Shown piece after piece: positions 1-8,418 of a stretch of DNA of 64,000 nucleotides. The notes beneath the pieces are model-generated. The model did not search any database, had not been told where the DNA came from, and saw only the letters and a list, made by a program, of their open reading frames with translations. Every line of letters begins with the position of its first letter. Position 1 is the first letter of the stretch. The DNA comes from Lihuaxuella thermophila (GTDB lineage Bacteria > Bacillota > Bacilli > Thermoactinomycetales > Thermoactinomycetaceae). The DNA is taken from contig NZ_FOCQ01000001.1 in the NCBI RefSeq assembly GCF_900110165.1, positions 124,001 to 188,000 on the forward strand. Reading direction: 5' to 3'. The translations under genes were made by a program, and so were the position numbers.

Positions 1-1176
1 GAAGGATATTACAGCTTTGAAGAAGAGATGAAACAGGCCTCCACCCAACTGGAGATCGAATGGATGGACCGGGAAGATCCGATGCTGATTCATTATACCT
101 CCGGTTCCACCGGTAAACCGAAAGGCGTGCTCCATGTTCACAATGCCATGATCCAGCATTATCAAACCGGGAAATGGGTCCTCGATTTACAAGAAGATGA
201 CATCTACTGGTGTACCGCCGACCCCGGTTGGGTAACGGGAACCTCTTACGGCATTTTCGCCCCGTGGCTGAACGGCGTGACCAATGTGATTCGCGGTGGT
301 CGTTTCAGCCCTGACGATTGGTATCAAACCATTGAAAAAAATAAAGTGACGGTATGGTACAGCGCCCCGACCGCTTTCCGCATGCTGATGGGTGCCGGGG
401 AAGAGGTGGTCAAAAAATACGATCTCTCTTCGGTCCGCCACGTCTTGAGCGTGGGAGAGCCGCTAAACCCCGAAGTGGTGCGCTGGGGAATGAAAGTGTA
501 CGGCAAGCGGATTCATGATAACTGGTGGATGACCGAAACAGGCGGAATCCTGATCTCCAACTATCCGCAGATGGAGATTAAACCAGGGTCCATGGGTAAA
601 CCGTTCCCGGGCATCTATGCAGCCATCATCGATGATGAAGGAAATGAGCTGCCGCCGTATCAAATGGGGAATTTGGCCGTTAAAACCCCGTGGCCGTCGA
701 TGATGCGCCAAATCTGGAAAAATCCCGAGAAATATCAGGAGTATTTCCGCATCCCGGGCTGGTATATCTCCGGTGACTCGGCATACAAGGATGAAGACGG
801 ATACTTCTGGTTCCAGGGGCGGATCGATGATGTGATCAACACTTCCGGGGAAAGAGTCGGCCCGTTTGAAGTGGAGAGCAAATTGGTCGAGCACCCGGCG
901 GTGGCCGAGGCAGGCGTCATCGGGAAACCGGACCCGGTGCGCGGGCAAATCATCAAAGCGTTTATCGCGCTGCGTTCCGGCTATCAACCGTCAGAGGAAT
1001 TGAAAGAGGAAATCCGCAATTTCGTCAAAACGGGTCTCGCCGCTCACGCCGCTCCCCGTGAAATAGAGTTTAAAGATAAATTGCCCAAAACGAGAAGCGG
1101 AAAAATCATGCGCCGCGTCTTGAAAGCATGGGAACTGGGTCTTCCGACCGGCGATCTGTCCACGATGGAAGACTGA
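1..1176 (+). CDS. acsA: Acetyl-CoA synthetase, C-terminal part (cut by window edge)
   Basis: AMP-forming acetate:CoA ligase, which makes acetyl-CoA from acetate, ATP and CoA in the cytoplasm. The reading frame is open from base 1 (EGYYSFEEE precedes the first internal Met), so the N-terminus lies left of the window. Visible are the ATP-binding loop YTSGSTGKPKG, the adenylate-binding WMTETGG, the hinge region GRIDDVINTSGERVGP and the C-terminal PKTRSGKIMRR, whose Lys is the usual acetylation target in this family. In Bacillus acsA also lies near tyrS and rpsD. The gene ends at a strong terminator shared with the convergent penicillin-binding protein gene. Confidence 0.95.
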   Translation, partial: EGYYSFEEEMKQASTQLEIEWMDREDPMLIHYTSGSTGKPKGVLHVHNAMIQHYQTGKWVLDLQEDDIYWCTADPGWVTGTSYGIFAPWLNGVTNVIRGGRFSPDDWYQTIEKNKVTVWYSAPTAFRMLMGAGEEVVKKYDLSSVRHVLSVGEPLNPEVVRWGMKVYGKRIHDNWWMTETGGILISNYPQMEIKPGSMGKPFPGIYAAIIDDEGNELPPYQMGNLAVKTPWPSMMRQIWKNPEKYQEYFRIPGWYISGDSAYKDEDGYFWFQGRIDDVINTSGERVGPFEVESKLVEHPAVAEAGVIGKPDPVRGQIIKAFIALRSGYQPSEELKEEIRNFVKTGLAAHAAPREIEFKDKLPKTRSGKIMRRVLKAWELGLPTGDLSTMED

Positions 1177-1183
1177 CATAAAA

Positions 1184-1212
1184 TAACCCCCCTTCCTGAC
1201 TAAGGGGGGTTA
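1184..1212. terminator. Bidirectional terminator between acsA and the first PBP gene
   Basis: A perfect 11-bp inverted repeat, TAACCCCCCTT and AAGGGGGGTTA, with a 7-nt loop. It lies 8 bp after the acsA stop and 6 bp before the stop of the convergent gene. A/T-rich flanks on both sides allow it to work in both directions. Confidence 0.85.
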
Positions 1213-1217
1213 ATTAA

Positions 1218-3566
1218 TTAAGGGTTTTGTGTTCCGGGATCTTGCGTGCCGGTATCAGGATTTTCCGGATTGTCAGGTGTTCCCGGGTCCTGAGTTCCAG
1301 GATCCGAAGTACCAGGATTCTGCGTTCCCGGGTCTGTTGTTCCGGGATTTTGTGTTCCTGGATTAGATACTCCCGGATTTTGTGTTCCCGGGTTTTGTCC
1401 CGGGTTTGGATTCCACGGATTTTGATTTCCCGGATTCTGGTTCCCCGGGTTTTGAGTTCCCGGCGAGGGATTCTGCGGGATCCTGTTACACTCAAAACAC
1501 TTGCTTTCTATGGAGCCACCGGGATTTGCAAATTGGCTGCCCTGGGGAATCAGATCGGGTCTGGTAGAGGCAGCAGCCTTAAAGAGTTTTACCCAGGCGT
1601 CTTTGGCCAGATTCTTGCTTCCTTTGGTATTGTAATCATATCCGGACCACACACCCAGGGAGACTTCGGGAGTGTAGCCGACAAACCACAAATCCCATTC
1701 ATTGGAGGTGGTTCCCGTTTTCCCGGCTACGTTGTAACTGCCGATTCGGTTTCCGATTCGTTCAGCCGCCGTTCCGCTGGTCACGACCTGTCTCAGCATT
1801 TGGGTCAATTGATAAGCCGTTTGTGCCTTGAAGACTTGTTTGGGTTGATGTTGTTTGTGGTAATCGTAGATCACATTGCCGTACGAGTCGGTGATTTTTT
1901 CAATCAAGTGAGGTTTATTGTAAACTCCCTGATTTCCCAACATCGCATAAGCGGCTGTCATCTGTTCGACGGTCGGTCCGTAAGTAAAGCCTCCCAGTGC
2001 GGCTGCTTCGACCAGATCGTTTTCATGAGGCTCAATCCCCATCTCTTTCAGGTAGTTGAAGCCGCGTTCGATTCCCAGCTGCCTGAAGATTTTAATGGCC
2101 GGGATATTGAGTGACCATTTTAACGCATAGGTTGCGTCAACGGGCCCGTTTTTATATTTTCCGTTCGCATTTTTGTATACGCCTGACCCGTCTGCCTTGG
2201 CAAGGGGTTCATCGATTATGGTGGAGTCAGGCGAAACGATTCCCTCGTTGATGGCCGGGCCATAGACGAGCAACGGTTTAATCGCTGAACCGGGTTGGTT
2301 TTTGGCGACAAAGGCATGATCCACTTCATTTTGTTTAAAGTCGACACCTGAATAGAAAGACAGGACGGCTCCCGTTTTGTTGTCGATCAAAACGGCACCG
2401 ATTTGTTCCTGGCGACGCTTTCCTTTCAATTTCTTTTTCGGGAAGTACAGATTTTGGACCGATTGATTCATGGCATTGTAAAGTTGTTCATCAATGGTCG
2501 TGTAGATATGGAAGCCGCCCTGAGTGGCTTCTTTTCTGTAATCCAGATAGGTTTTATTCTTCGCTTCCGGATTGCCTTTGTCCCTTTCCCTCAGAATTTC
2601 AATGACTTCTCTCTCCACCGCGGAGATGATAAACGGATATTTTTCATACCCATTCGTAAAATCGTCCGGCTTGGCGAGGGATCCTTTGATATTAACACGA
2701 AGGGCTTGCTCGTACTGCTCTTGGGTGATCTTTTGATTCTTCAACATTTGCTCGAGGACGAGCTTCATCCGCTTCAACCCGCGTTTTAGGTTTTCCTCCC
2801 TGTTTTCTTCCCCGCGGGTGGGATCAACCGGATTGTAATCGTTGGGGCGCTGCACCATTCCGGCAATGTATGCGGCTTGTGCCAGCTCCAGTTGTTTGAC
2901 CGGTTTATTGAAGATCCCCCGGGCAGCGGCAGCCACACCGTACATATGCTTCCCGTGGGCGCCTTTCCCGAAATAAACACTGTTCAAATAGGCAACGAAG
3001 ATTTCATCTTTGTCATAATATTTTTCAATCCGGATGGAATTTAGAATTTCCAAAGCTTTCCGTTCATAACTTTTTTCCCGGTTACCCAGGATTTCGTTTT
3101 TGACGAGCTGCTGCGTAATAGTGCTTCCGCCTGTGGTCACTTCACTGCCGGTGATTTGTTGATAGGCGGCACGCAGGATGGAGCGGGGGACAATCCCGTT
3201 GTGATTATAAAATTCCCGGTCCTCGACCGAAAGAAACGCATCGATCAAGTAGGGGCTGACTTGATCCAGGCTGCGAATGAGTTGCCGGTCATCTGACGTT
3301 ACCAGCGATCCGATCTTTTTCGGTGTCGATTTTCCGTCAGGGGAACGGAAGTATGCATAACTGGTTTGCGACCAGTTGGACAATTCTTTTTCGTAATCCT
3401 CTTTGGTGCGGAGCTTTTCATCTTTGGCGAAGGCCGATACGACACCTGCGCCCACACCCACCGCACCGACCGCAACGACTAGCACCATGACCAGACAAAC
3501 GAACAAAATTCGCGTGATTTGCTTAATGATTTTCTTTTTGTCAAACTGCGTGTTTCCAAACTTCAT
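1218..3566 (-). CDS. Class A penicillin-binding protein (PBP1A-type) with pentapeptide-repeat tail
   Basis: Bifunctional peptidoglycan glycosyltransferase/transpeptidase, anchored in the membrane. I place the start at the ATG at 3566 (782 aa) because it follows AAGGGGGG and because the only good -10 box lies so close upstream that an earlier Met would precede the transcript. Residues 18-45 form one membrane anchor. The GT51 domain has the catalytic Glu115 (SVEDREFY) and GGSTITQQLVKN. The transpeptidase has SAIK (Ser427), SLN (485) and KTG (616). After a Cys-Phe-Glu-Cys motif (690-693) come about 80 residues of low-complexity (N/D)PG(T/N)x pentapeptides, likely a wall-spanning flexible tail. 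The neighbouring gene at 3804-6098 is a paralogue. Confidence 0.93.
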   Translation of the reverse strand: MKFGNTQFDKKKIIKQITRILFVCLVMVLVVAVGAVGVGAGVVSAFAKDEKLRTKEDYEKELSNWSQTSYAYFRSPDGKSTPKKIGSLVTSDDRQLIRSLDQVSPYLIDAFLSVEDREFYNHNGIVPRSILRAAYQQITGSEVTTGGSTITQQLVKNEILGNREKSYERKALEILNSIRIEKYYDKDEIFVAYLNSVYFGKGAHGKHMYGVAAAARGIFNKPVKQLELAQAAYIAGMVQRPNDYNPVDPTRGEENREENLKRGLKRMKLVLEQMLKNQKITQEQYEQALRVNIKGSLAKPDDFTNGYEKYPFIISAVEREVIEILRERDKGNPEAKNKTYLDYRKEATQGGFHIYTTIDEQLYNAMNQSVQNLYFPKKKLKGKRRQEQIGAVLIDNKTGAVLSFYSGVDFKQNEVDHAFVAKNQPGSAIKPLLVYGPAINEGIVSPDSTIIDEPLAKADGSGVYKNANGKYKNGPVDATYALKWSLNIPAIKIFRQLGIERGFNYLKEMGIEPHENDLVEAAALGGFTYGPTVEQMTAAYAMLGNQGVYNKPHLIEKITDSYGNVIYDYHKQHQPKQVFKAQTAYQLTQMLRQVVTSGTAAERIGNRIGSYNVAGKTGTTSNEWDLWFVGYTPEVSLGVWSGYDYNTKGSKNLAKDAWVKLFKAAASTRPDLIPQGSQFANPGGSIESKCFECNRIPQNPSPGTQNPGNQNPGNQNPWNPNPGQNPGTQNPGVSNPGTQNPGTTDPGTQNPGTSDPGTQDPGTPDNPENPDTGTQDPGTQNP
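1221..1480 (-). repeat. 15-bp coding repeats for (N/D)PG(T/N)x pentapeptides
   Basis: About 16 imperfect copies of a 15-bp unit encode the C-terminal tail of the penicillin-binding protein (NPGTQ, NPGNQ, DPGTS and similar). The repeats are in frame and degenerate at third positions, so they are maintained as protein sequence, although slippage could change the tail length. Confidence 0.85.
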
Positions 3567-3602
3567 GCGGATCCATACCCCCCTTTGAACTTCAGCCATA
3601 CC

Positions 3603-3611
3603 ATTATATCA
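3603..3611 (-). promoter_or_regulatory. Extended -10 promoter of the first PBP gene
   Basis: Read on the minus strand the bases are TGATATAAT, a consensus -10 with the extended TGn element. No good -35 is seen 16-18 bp upstream. The predicted transcript starts near 3596, just before the ribosome binding site of the ATG at 3566, which supports that start codon. Confidence 0.6.
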
Positions 3612-3738
3612 TGGAAGAAGTAGGTAGTGATCATAGAGAAATTTTGACAATCAAGTGAAAAAAGAGATGGGCGCTGTTGCGCTTTTATCCAGTGTGCGGT
3701 GATCCCACACTTGCCCCTTTCTTGAAAGCTTGGCCAAT

Positions 3739-3780
3739 CAAATCAGCCTCCGGTCCACTCAGTGGACGGAGGCTGATTTG
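3739..3780 (-). terminator. Stem-loop after the second PBP gene
   Basis: A 20-bp inverted repeat with one bulge (CAAATCAGCCTCC pairs with GGAGGCTGATTTG) lies about 24 bp downstream of the stop of the second PBP gene. No T-run follows on the minus strand, so it may be a weak terminator or an mRNA 3'-end stabiliser. The rest of 3612-3803 holds nothing recognisable. Confidence 0.5.
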
Positions 3781-3803
3781 CAATGATCCGGAAGAAATCC
3801 TTT

Positions 3804-6098
3804 TTATGAGTCTCGTCTCGGAGGCGGCCAGGGTAATCGGACTTTGCCGTCATCATTTCCTCCGTCGTTTCCGTCACCGGGACCTCCCGGACGCGGCTCC
3901 CACGGATGGGGTGGAGGTGGCGGCTGCTGGCCTTTTTTCTCTTCCTCCTGCCTTTTCTTTTCTTCCTCCAGTTTTTTCTGTTCTTCTTCTTGTTTCTTTC
4001 TCAGATATTCTTCAATCCGGTCACATTCAAGACATTCAATTCCCCCGGGCAATCCGCCGGGATTTTCAAAGCGGCGTTGTTTGTCAAAGTATTCAGGGCT
4101 GGCCTCGGCGGCCGCTCTAAAAATATTGACCCATGCTTGCATCGCGAATTTTTGATTATGGGTCATGGGATGGTTGTAATCGTACCCTCCCCAGACGGCC
4201 AGCGTGATTTGCGGGGTATACCCGATAAACCACTTGTCCCTGTCTTCCGATGTGGTGCCTGTTTTTCCGGCCAGATCATAGCCGTTGATGCGGGCACCGA
4301 CATAGGTCCCCGTCCCGCCGTTGAGGACCTGTCTGAGCATCCGGGTGGTCTGGTACGCCGTTTGCGGGGAAAAGACCCGGGTTGGTTTTACCTTGTGTTC
4401 CCAGATGACGTTGCCGTCGGAATCGACGATTTTGGAAATGATATAAGGCTTTTTGTAATTGCCTTCGTCTGCGAGAGTCGCATATGCCGCGGCCATTTTT
4501 TCCACCGTATAGCCTTTGTAGGAGCCGCCGATCGCGGCGGATTCGGTATCGTTGGGGCTGGGTGGAATGCCCATCTTTTTCAGGTATTCAAAACCCGTTT
4601 GATGTCCCATATGGTTAAAAATCTTGATCGCGGGAGTGTTGATCGAGAATTTCAGGGCGAGGGTGGCCGACACGGGTCCTCTGTATTTGTTGTCGGCATT
4701 TTTGTAATACCCGGAACCGTCCGCTTTGGGAATCCTTTCATCCAGGATCATCGTTTCCGGGGAGATGACCCGCTCCTCAATCCCCGGTCCGTAGACCAGT
4801 AATGGCTTAATTGCTGACCCGGGCTGGTTTGTCGCATCCAGTGCATGGTCTTTCTGGTTGGCATCAAAACTGTTGGTCCCTGACACAAAAGCGAGAACGG
4901 CGCCTGTTTGGTTGTCGATGATCACGGCTCCCAACTGTTCCTGTCCTTTTTTTCCTTTATAGGTGCGGTTGTGGAAGCTCAACTTTTTCGTCGCCTCAGC
5001 GTTGACTGCTTCATACATGTCCCGGTCAATGGTCGTATAAAAATGATAGCCGCCGGTCATCGCTTTTTTCTTGTACTCTTCCAGCGTGGCTTTGTATTTT
5101 CCCTGTCTGCTCAGCTCTTCAATATTCAGGTTGTCTTTTTCCATGAGGGCTTCGGCTGCTTCTTCTTCCAGGGCATGCATGATAAAAGGATATTTTTCAT
5201 AGCTGTTTGTGAAATCTTGCGGTTTGGCAAGGGATTTCTTGATGTCAAACTTCAGCGCTTCGTCGTATTGCTCTTTGGTGATCTTGTTATTTTCCAGCAT
5301 CTTGGCGAGAACCAGCTTCATCCGCTTGATGCCGCGCTCCAAACCTTTGCCGTTGTCGCTGAACGGGTTCATGTCGTTGGGACGCTGAACCATTCCCGCT
5401 ATGTAGGCGGATTGCGCGAGGTTGAGGTTTTTGGCATCCACATTGAAGATCCCTTTGGCGGCGGCTTGTACCCCGTACAGTCTCCGACCGTTGGCACCGT
5501 CTCCGAAGAGGACGCTGTTCATATAGTAAACAAGGATCTCGTCCTTTTTATACATCGAATCCAGCCGGATCGCCAGGATGATTTCCTTGGCTTTCCGTTC
5601 CAGCTTCTTGTCAAAGTCCTTCAGAATGACGTTTTTGACCAGCTGCTGGGTGATCGTGCTTCCCCCTGTCGTCACATCGGCATTGACGGCCTGCTGGTAG
5701 GCGGCCCGCAGCAGGGAACGGGGGACGATTCCGTTGTGCTGGTAGAATTCATGATCCTCAATCGAGATAAAAGCATCGATCAGATAAGGGCTTACATCTT
5801 TGACGGATTTGATCGGCTGCCGGTCATTGCCTTCCATGCGCATGGAGCCGATCGGAATATGTTTGCCATTTTTGTCTCTGTTCAGAAAATAGGCATAACT
5901 GGTTTGTGACAAGCTGTTCAAATCCCGTTGGAAATCCTCTTTGCTTCGGACTTTTTCGTCTTTGACCATCGCTGAAACGATTCCGGCCCCGACGCCAATG
6001 GCTCCGACGGCCATCACTAAGCCGATGACAACGATGGTGAAGAGCACATAGAATATTCGCCGACCAAGGGATTTTTTATCTGGTCTTCTCCTCCTCAA
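3804..6098 (-). CDS. Class A penicillin-binding protein (PBP1A-type) with charged, proline-rich tail
   Basis: Paralogue of the preceding gene with the same architecture (764 aa). It starts at a TTG at 6098, after GAGGGGGG with a 6-nt spacer. Residues 15-44 form a membrane anchor. The GT51 catalytic Glu is in SIEDHEFY (Glu114). The transpeptidase motifs are SAIK (Ser428), SIN (485) and KTG (612). A Cys-Leu-Glu-Cys motif (689-692) again marks the end of the catalytic part. After it the tail differs completely: a Lys/Glu-rich likely coiled coil (about 698-722), then a Pro run and Gly/Asp-rich end. It assembles peptidoglycan at the membrane. It has its own extended -10 promoter, so the two genes need not be co-transcribed. 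Confidence 0.93.
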   Translation of the reverse strand: MRRRRPDKKSLGRRIFYVLFTIVVIGLVMAVGAIGVGAGIVSAMVKDEKVRSKEDFQRDLNSLSQTSYAYFLNRDKNGKHIPIGSMRMEGNDRQPIKSVKDVSPYLIDAFISIEDHEFYQHNGIVPRSLLRAAYQQAVNADVTTGGSTITQQLVKNVILKDFDKKLERKAKEIILAIRLDSMYKKDEILVYYMNSVLFGDGANGRRLYGVQAAAKGIFNVDAKNLNLAQSAYIAGMVQRPNDMNPFSDNGKGLERGIKRMKLVLAKMLENNKITKEQYDEALKFDIKKSLAKPQDFTNSYEKYPFIMHALEEEAAEALMEKDNLNIEELSRQGKYKATLEEYKKKAMTGGYHFYTTIDRDMYEAVNAEATKKLSFHNRTYKGKKGQEQLGAVIIDNQTGAVLAFVSGTNSFDANQKDHALDATNQPGSAIKPLLVYGPGIEERVISPETMILDERIPKADGSGYYKNADNKYRGPVSATLALKFSINTPAIKIFNHMGHQTGFEYLKKMGIPPSPNDTESAAIGGSYKGYTVEKMAAAYATLADEGNYKKPYIISKIVDSDGNVIWEHKVKPTRVFSPQTAYQTTRMLRQVLNGGTGTYVGARINGYDLAGKTGTTSEDRDKWFIGYTPQITLAVWGGYDYNHPMTHNQKFAMQAWVNIFRAAAEASPEYFDKQRRFENPGGLPGGIECLECDRIEEYLRKKQEEEQKKLEEEKKRQEEEKKGQQPPPPPHPWEPRPGGPGDGNDGGNDDGKVRLPWPPPRRDS

Positions 6099-6126
6099 CT
6101 TGAACCCCCCTCATTCATCGGGTAAT

Positions 6127-6135
6127 ATTATATCA
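6127..6135 (-). promoter_or_regulatory. Extended -10 promoter of the second PBP gene
   Basis: On the minus strand the bases are TGATATAAT, identical to the element in front of the neighbouring paralogue. It is 28-36 bp upstream of the TTG start. No -35 box is convincing. The identity suggests the promoter was duplicated with the gene. Confidence 0.6.
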
Positions 6136-6159
6136 TAATCTGTTTGAAAAGTATTTTCG

Positions 6160-6419
6160 CCGAATCTGTGAGTGGAGAACTGAATAGAACAAAAAGCGGT
6201 GAACAAGCGAAGTAGCCGGCAGATGTGAGCTTTTCAGAGAGCTGGTGGACGGTGCAAACCAGCAGTCCGCTGCACGGCGAATTACACTTGGGAGCTTGGC
6301 GTTGACCACGGGAAGTCCCCGTTATCCCAATCAAGCGGAAGACAGACGGGAATGGTTCTGTCTTCAACAAGGGTGGTACCGCGGATCCGACTCCGTCCCT
6401 TCGATGGGCGGAGTTTTTT
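6160..6419 (+). promoter_or_regulatory. Tyrosine T-box riboswitch upstream of tyrS
   Basis: A T-box leader that senses uncharged tRNA-Tyr and antiterminates tyrS. It shows AGAGAGCTGGTGG (6236-6248) of stem I, a tyrosine specifier codon TAC at 6283-6285 inside GAATTACACTTGGGAGC, and the T-box bulge GGGTGGTACCGCGG (6371-6384) that pairs with the tRNA acceptor end. A terminator follows at 6390-6419. The specifier matches the downstream gene. The promoter is not clear in the short space to the divergent PBP promoter. Confidence 0.95.
6390..6419 (+). terminator. T-box-controlled terminator of tyrS
   Basis: ACTCCGTCCC pairs with GGGCGGAGT, with one bulged T, and is followed directly by TTTTTT. The 5' arm overlaps the sequence that alternatively forms the antiterminator with the T-box bulge. 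Confidence 0.9.
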
Positions 6420-6443
6420 ATTTTTATGAAGAGGTGAGCTTAG

Positions 6444-7709
6444 ATGTTGACGGATGAAATCCTTTCTTCCCAAGCAGAAGCAGAGCTGGATAGACAATTA
6501 GCAATAATTCAACGGGGGGCGGCTGAAATCCTCCCGATGGATGCCTTGATCGCAAAACTGCGCCGTTCCATCCGGACGAATACCCCGCTAAAGGTGAAGC
6601 TGGGGTTAGATCCAACCGCTCCCGATATTCATCTCGGGCATACCGTCGTTTTTCACAAGCTGCGGGAGTTTCAACAACTCGGACATATCGTCCAGCTGGT
6701 GATCGGTGATTTTACGGCGCGGATCGGGGATCCGACCGGGAAGTCAGAAGCCAGAAAACCGCTCTCGCCAGAAGAAGTAAAAGAAAATGCCAAGACCTAT
6801 ACGGATCAACTGTTTAAGGTGCTGGATAAAGAAAAAACGGAAATTTATTTTAACAGTCACTGGCTCAGTCCCCTTTCATTTGCCGAAGTCACGGAACTGG
6901 CGGCGAAATGTACAGTCGCCCGCATCCTGGAACGGGACGATTTTTCCAAACGCTATCAAAGCGGACAGGCGATCAGTGTGCATGAATTTTTCTATCCGCT
7001 CATGCAGGGATATGATTCCGTCGCCCTGAAGACAGATATCGAATTGGGGGGAACGGACCAAACCTTTAATTTGCTGATGGGGCGCCATTTGCAAAAAGAA
7101 TACGGACAGGAAGAACAAGTGATCCTTACGATGCCGCTCCTGGAAGGACTCGACGGCGTGAAAAAGATGAGCAAGAGCCTGGGCAATTACATCGGGATTG
7201 ATGAACCTCCGAACGAAATGTACGGGAAAGCGATGTCGATTCCCGACTCCTTGATGGTGAAATACTTCGAACTGGCAACGGACCTTTCCCGTGAGGAAGT
7301 GGAGCGGTTGAAAAGCGGCCTGGCCGACGGAAGCACGCATCCGCGCGATGCCAAAATGAAACTCGCTTACACTCTTGTCCGCATGTATCACGGGGAAGCA
7401 GCCGCACAAACAGCAGAACATCATTTCCGCACGGTTTTCCAGAAACGAGAACTTCCCGAAGAAATGGATCAAGTAACCATTCAGGCAAATGAGCTGGAGA
7501 ATGGACGGATGGGGGTAGTCCCTTTGCTGGCCAGACTGGGGCTGGTTGCGACGAATGGAGAAGCGAGGCGGATGATCCGGCAGGGCGGGGTGCGCATCGA
7601 TCAGGAAAAAGTAACGGATGTACATGTGCAAGTACAAGTGAAAAACGGACTGGTGGTCCAGGTGGGGCGCCGCAAATTCGTCAGGGTGAGATTGGATGAG
7701 TCTATGTAG
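6444..7709 (+). CDS. tyrS: Tyrosyl-tRNA synthetase
   Basis: Class I synthetase (421 aa) that charges tRNA-Tyr. It shows the HIGH-type motif HLGH (63-66), [25 protein letters not shown] and KMSKS (241-245). A C-terminal S4 RNA-binding domain lies at about 350-415 ([14 protein letters not shown]). The N-terminal extension and the [13 protein letters not shown] sequence look more like the TyrZ type of Bacillus than its TyrS. The ATG follows GAGGTGA. Expression is set by the tyrosine T-box directly upstream. Confidence 0.96.
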   Translation: MLTDEILSSQAEAELDRQLAIIQRGAAEILPMDALIAKLRRSIRTNTPLKVKLGLDPTAPDIHLGHTVVFHKLREFQQLGHIVQLVIGDFTARIGDPTGKSEARKPLSPEEVKENAKTYTDQLFKVLDKEKTEIYFNSHWLSPLSFAEVTELAAKCTVARILERDDFSKRYQSGQAISVHEFFYPLMQGYDSVALKTDIELGGTDQTFNLLMGRHLQKEYGQEEQVILTMPLLEGLDGVKKMSKSLGNYIGIDEPPNEMYGKAMSIPDSLMVKYFELATDLSREEVERLKSGLADGSTHPRDAKMKLAYTLVRMYHGEAAAQTAEHHFRTVFQKRELPEEMDQVTIQANELENGRMGVVPLLARLGLVATNGEARRMIRQGGVRIDQEKVTDVHVQVQVKNGLVVQVGRRKFVRVRLDESM

Positions 7710-7745
7710 CCCCGCCTGGCACCCTCTCAGAGGGTGCCGGGGCGG
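7709..7745. terminator. Hairpin between convergent tyrS and NUDIX genes
   Basis: GGCACCCTCT and AGAGGGTGCC form a perfect 10-bp stem, extended by GCCCC/GGGGC across a small internal loop. There is no T-run on either side, so it is a stable 3'-end hairpin rather than a textbook terminator. Confidence 0.6.
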
Positions 7746-7756
7746 TTGGGATCCGC

Positions 7757-8164
7757 TTAAAACTCCACGAAAAAAGGGTGTTTCTTTTCGTCCAGACAGT
7801 ACAGAATCCGTTGTTTGAAGAGCTTCCATGAGACCAGCCGTAAAGCGGTCTCCACCGGAAAATAACCGACGTCCAGACATGGCTGGCCCGCTTGTAATTG
7901 ACCGCCAATCGGTTTCCCGATAAACAGCGTATGGCAGATGCCGGCACGCACATTTTGAAAGATGCCGCAAAAGCGGATTAATTTGATGTTGATCCCTGTT
8001 TTCGATTTCACTTCACGCAGGGCCGCCGTGCGGATCGATTCCTTTTCCTTCACCTGGCCTCCCGGGAGTTCCCAACCCCGGTTGGGGCTTTTCACGATCA
8101 AAATTTCGTGATCATCGTTTAATACGACCACTCCTGCAGTGACAATGTGTTTGGGAAATGACAC
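7757..8164 (-). CDS. NUDIX-fold protein with degenerate NUDIX box
   Basis: A 135-aa NUDIX hydrolase homologue, starting at GTG after AGGTGAT. The NUDIX box region reads GGQVKEKESIRTAALREV followed by KSKTGI. The Gly, the first Glu and the RE pair are present, but the two consecutive metal-binding Glu residues expected after REV are Ser and Lys. Hydrolase activity may therefore be lost or altered, and a sensing or binding role is possible. The substrate is unknown. It stands alone between tyrS and rpsD, without an obvious promoter. Confidence 0.8.
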   Translation of the reverse strand: MSFPKHIVTAGVVVLNDDHEILIVKSPNRGWELPGGQVKEKESIRTAALREVKSKTGINIKLIRFCGIFQNVRAGICHTLFIGKPIGGQLQAGQPCLDVGYFPVETALRLVSWKLFKQRILYCLDEKKHPFFVEF

Positions 8165-8361
8165 GAGGGATCACCTGACCTTTGATGGTTTGGTGTCGCA
8201 ATCGAACACTCGGATCGGCGGGAGAAAAATGAGGAACAGTATCGGGCAGAGATAGAGGCAGAAAATTTCCGTATATTCATATTTTAACAGAAACAGGCAG
8301 GCGTGATCATTCCGGTCTGTGGCGGGAATGCGGTGATGGGTTGTCCGGGGAAAAATGGGGG

Positions 8362-8402
8362 CAAAGAGAAAAGGCATGGTGACAACTGTTCACCATGCCT
8401 TT
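8362..8402 (-). terminator. rpsD terminator
   Basis: A perfect 13-bp inverted repeat, AAAGGCATGGTGA and TCACCATGCCTTT, with a 7-nt loop. On the minus strand it runs into TTCTCTTTGCC. It lies about 17 bp after the rpsD stop. The 8165-8361 stretch upstream of the NUDIX gene holds no supportable gene. Confidence 0.85.
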
Positions 8403-8418
8403 CTTTGTACCGTTATGA

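Noticed and set aside
1221-1480. Array of short repeats, considered as CRISPR or minisatellite
   Set aside because: The unit is 15 bp, in frame, without unique spacers, and encodes a pentapeptide tail.
1227-2114. Open frame antisense to the first PBP gene; also 3906-4802 and 4908-5909 antisense to the second
   Set aside because: They mirror the codon pattern of real PBP genes, lack ribosome binding sites and contain no recognisable domain. The PBP frames carry full catalytic motifs.
3677-4120. Open frame on the plus strand over the PBP tail and its 3' hairpin
   Set aside because: It crosses a strong hairpin and the Pro-rich coding tail of the opposite strand; composition is not protein-like.
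6245-6457. Short frame inside the tyrS leader
   Set aside because: It covers the T-box RNA and its terminator and has no supporting start signal.
8171-8377. 68-codon minus-strand frame between rpsD and the NUDIX gene
   Set aside because: Odd composition, no convincing ribosome binding site, and it begins within the rpsD terminator arm.
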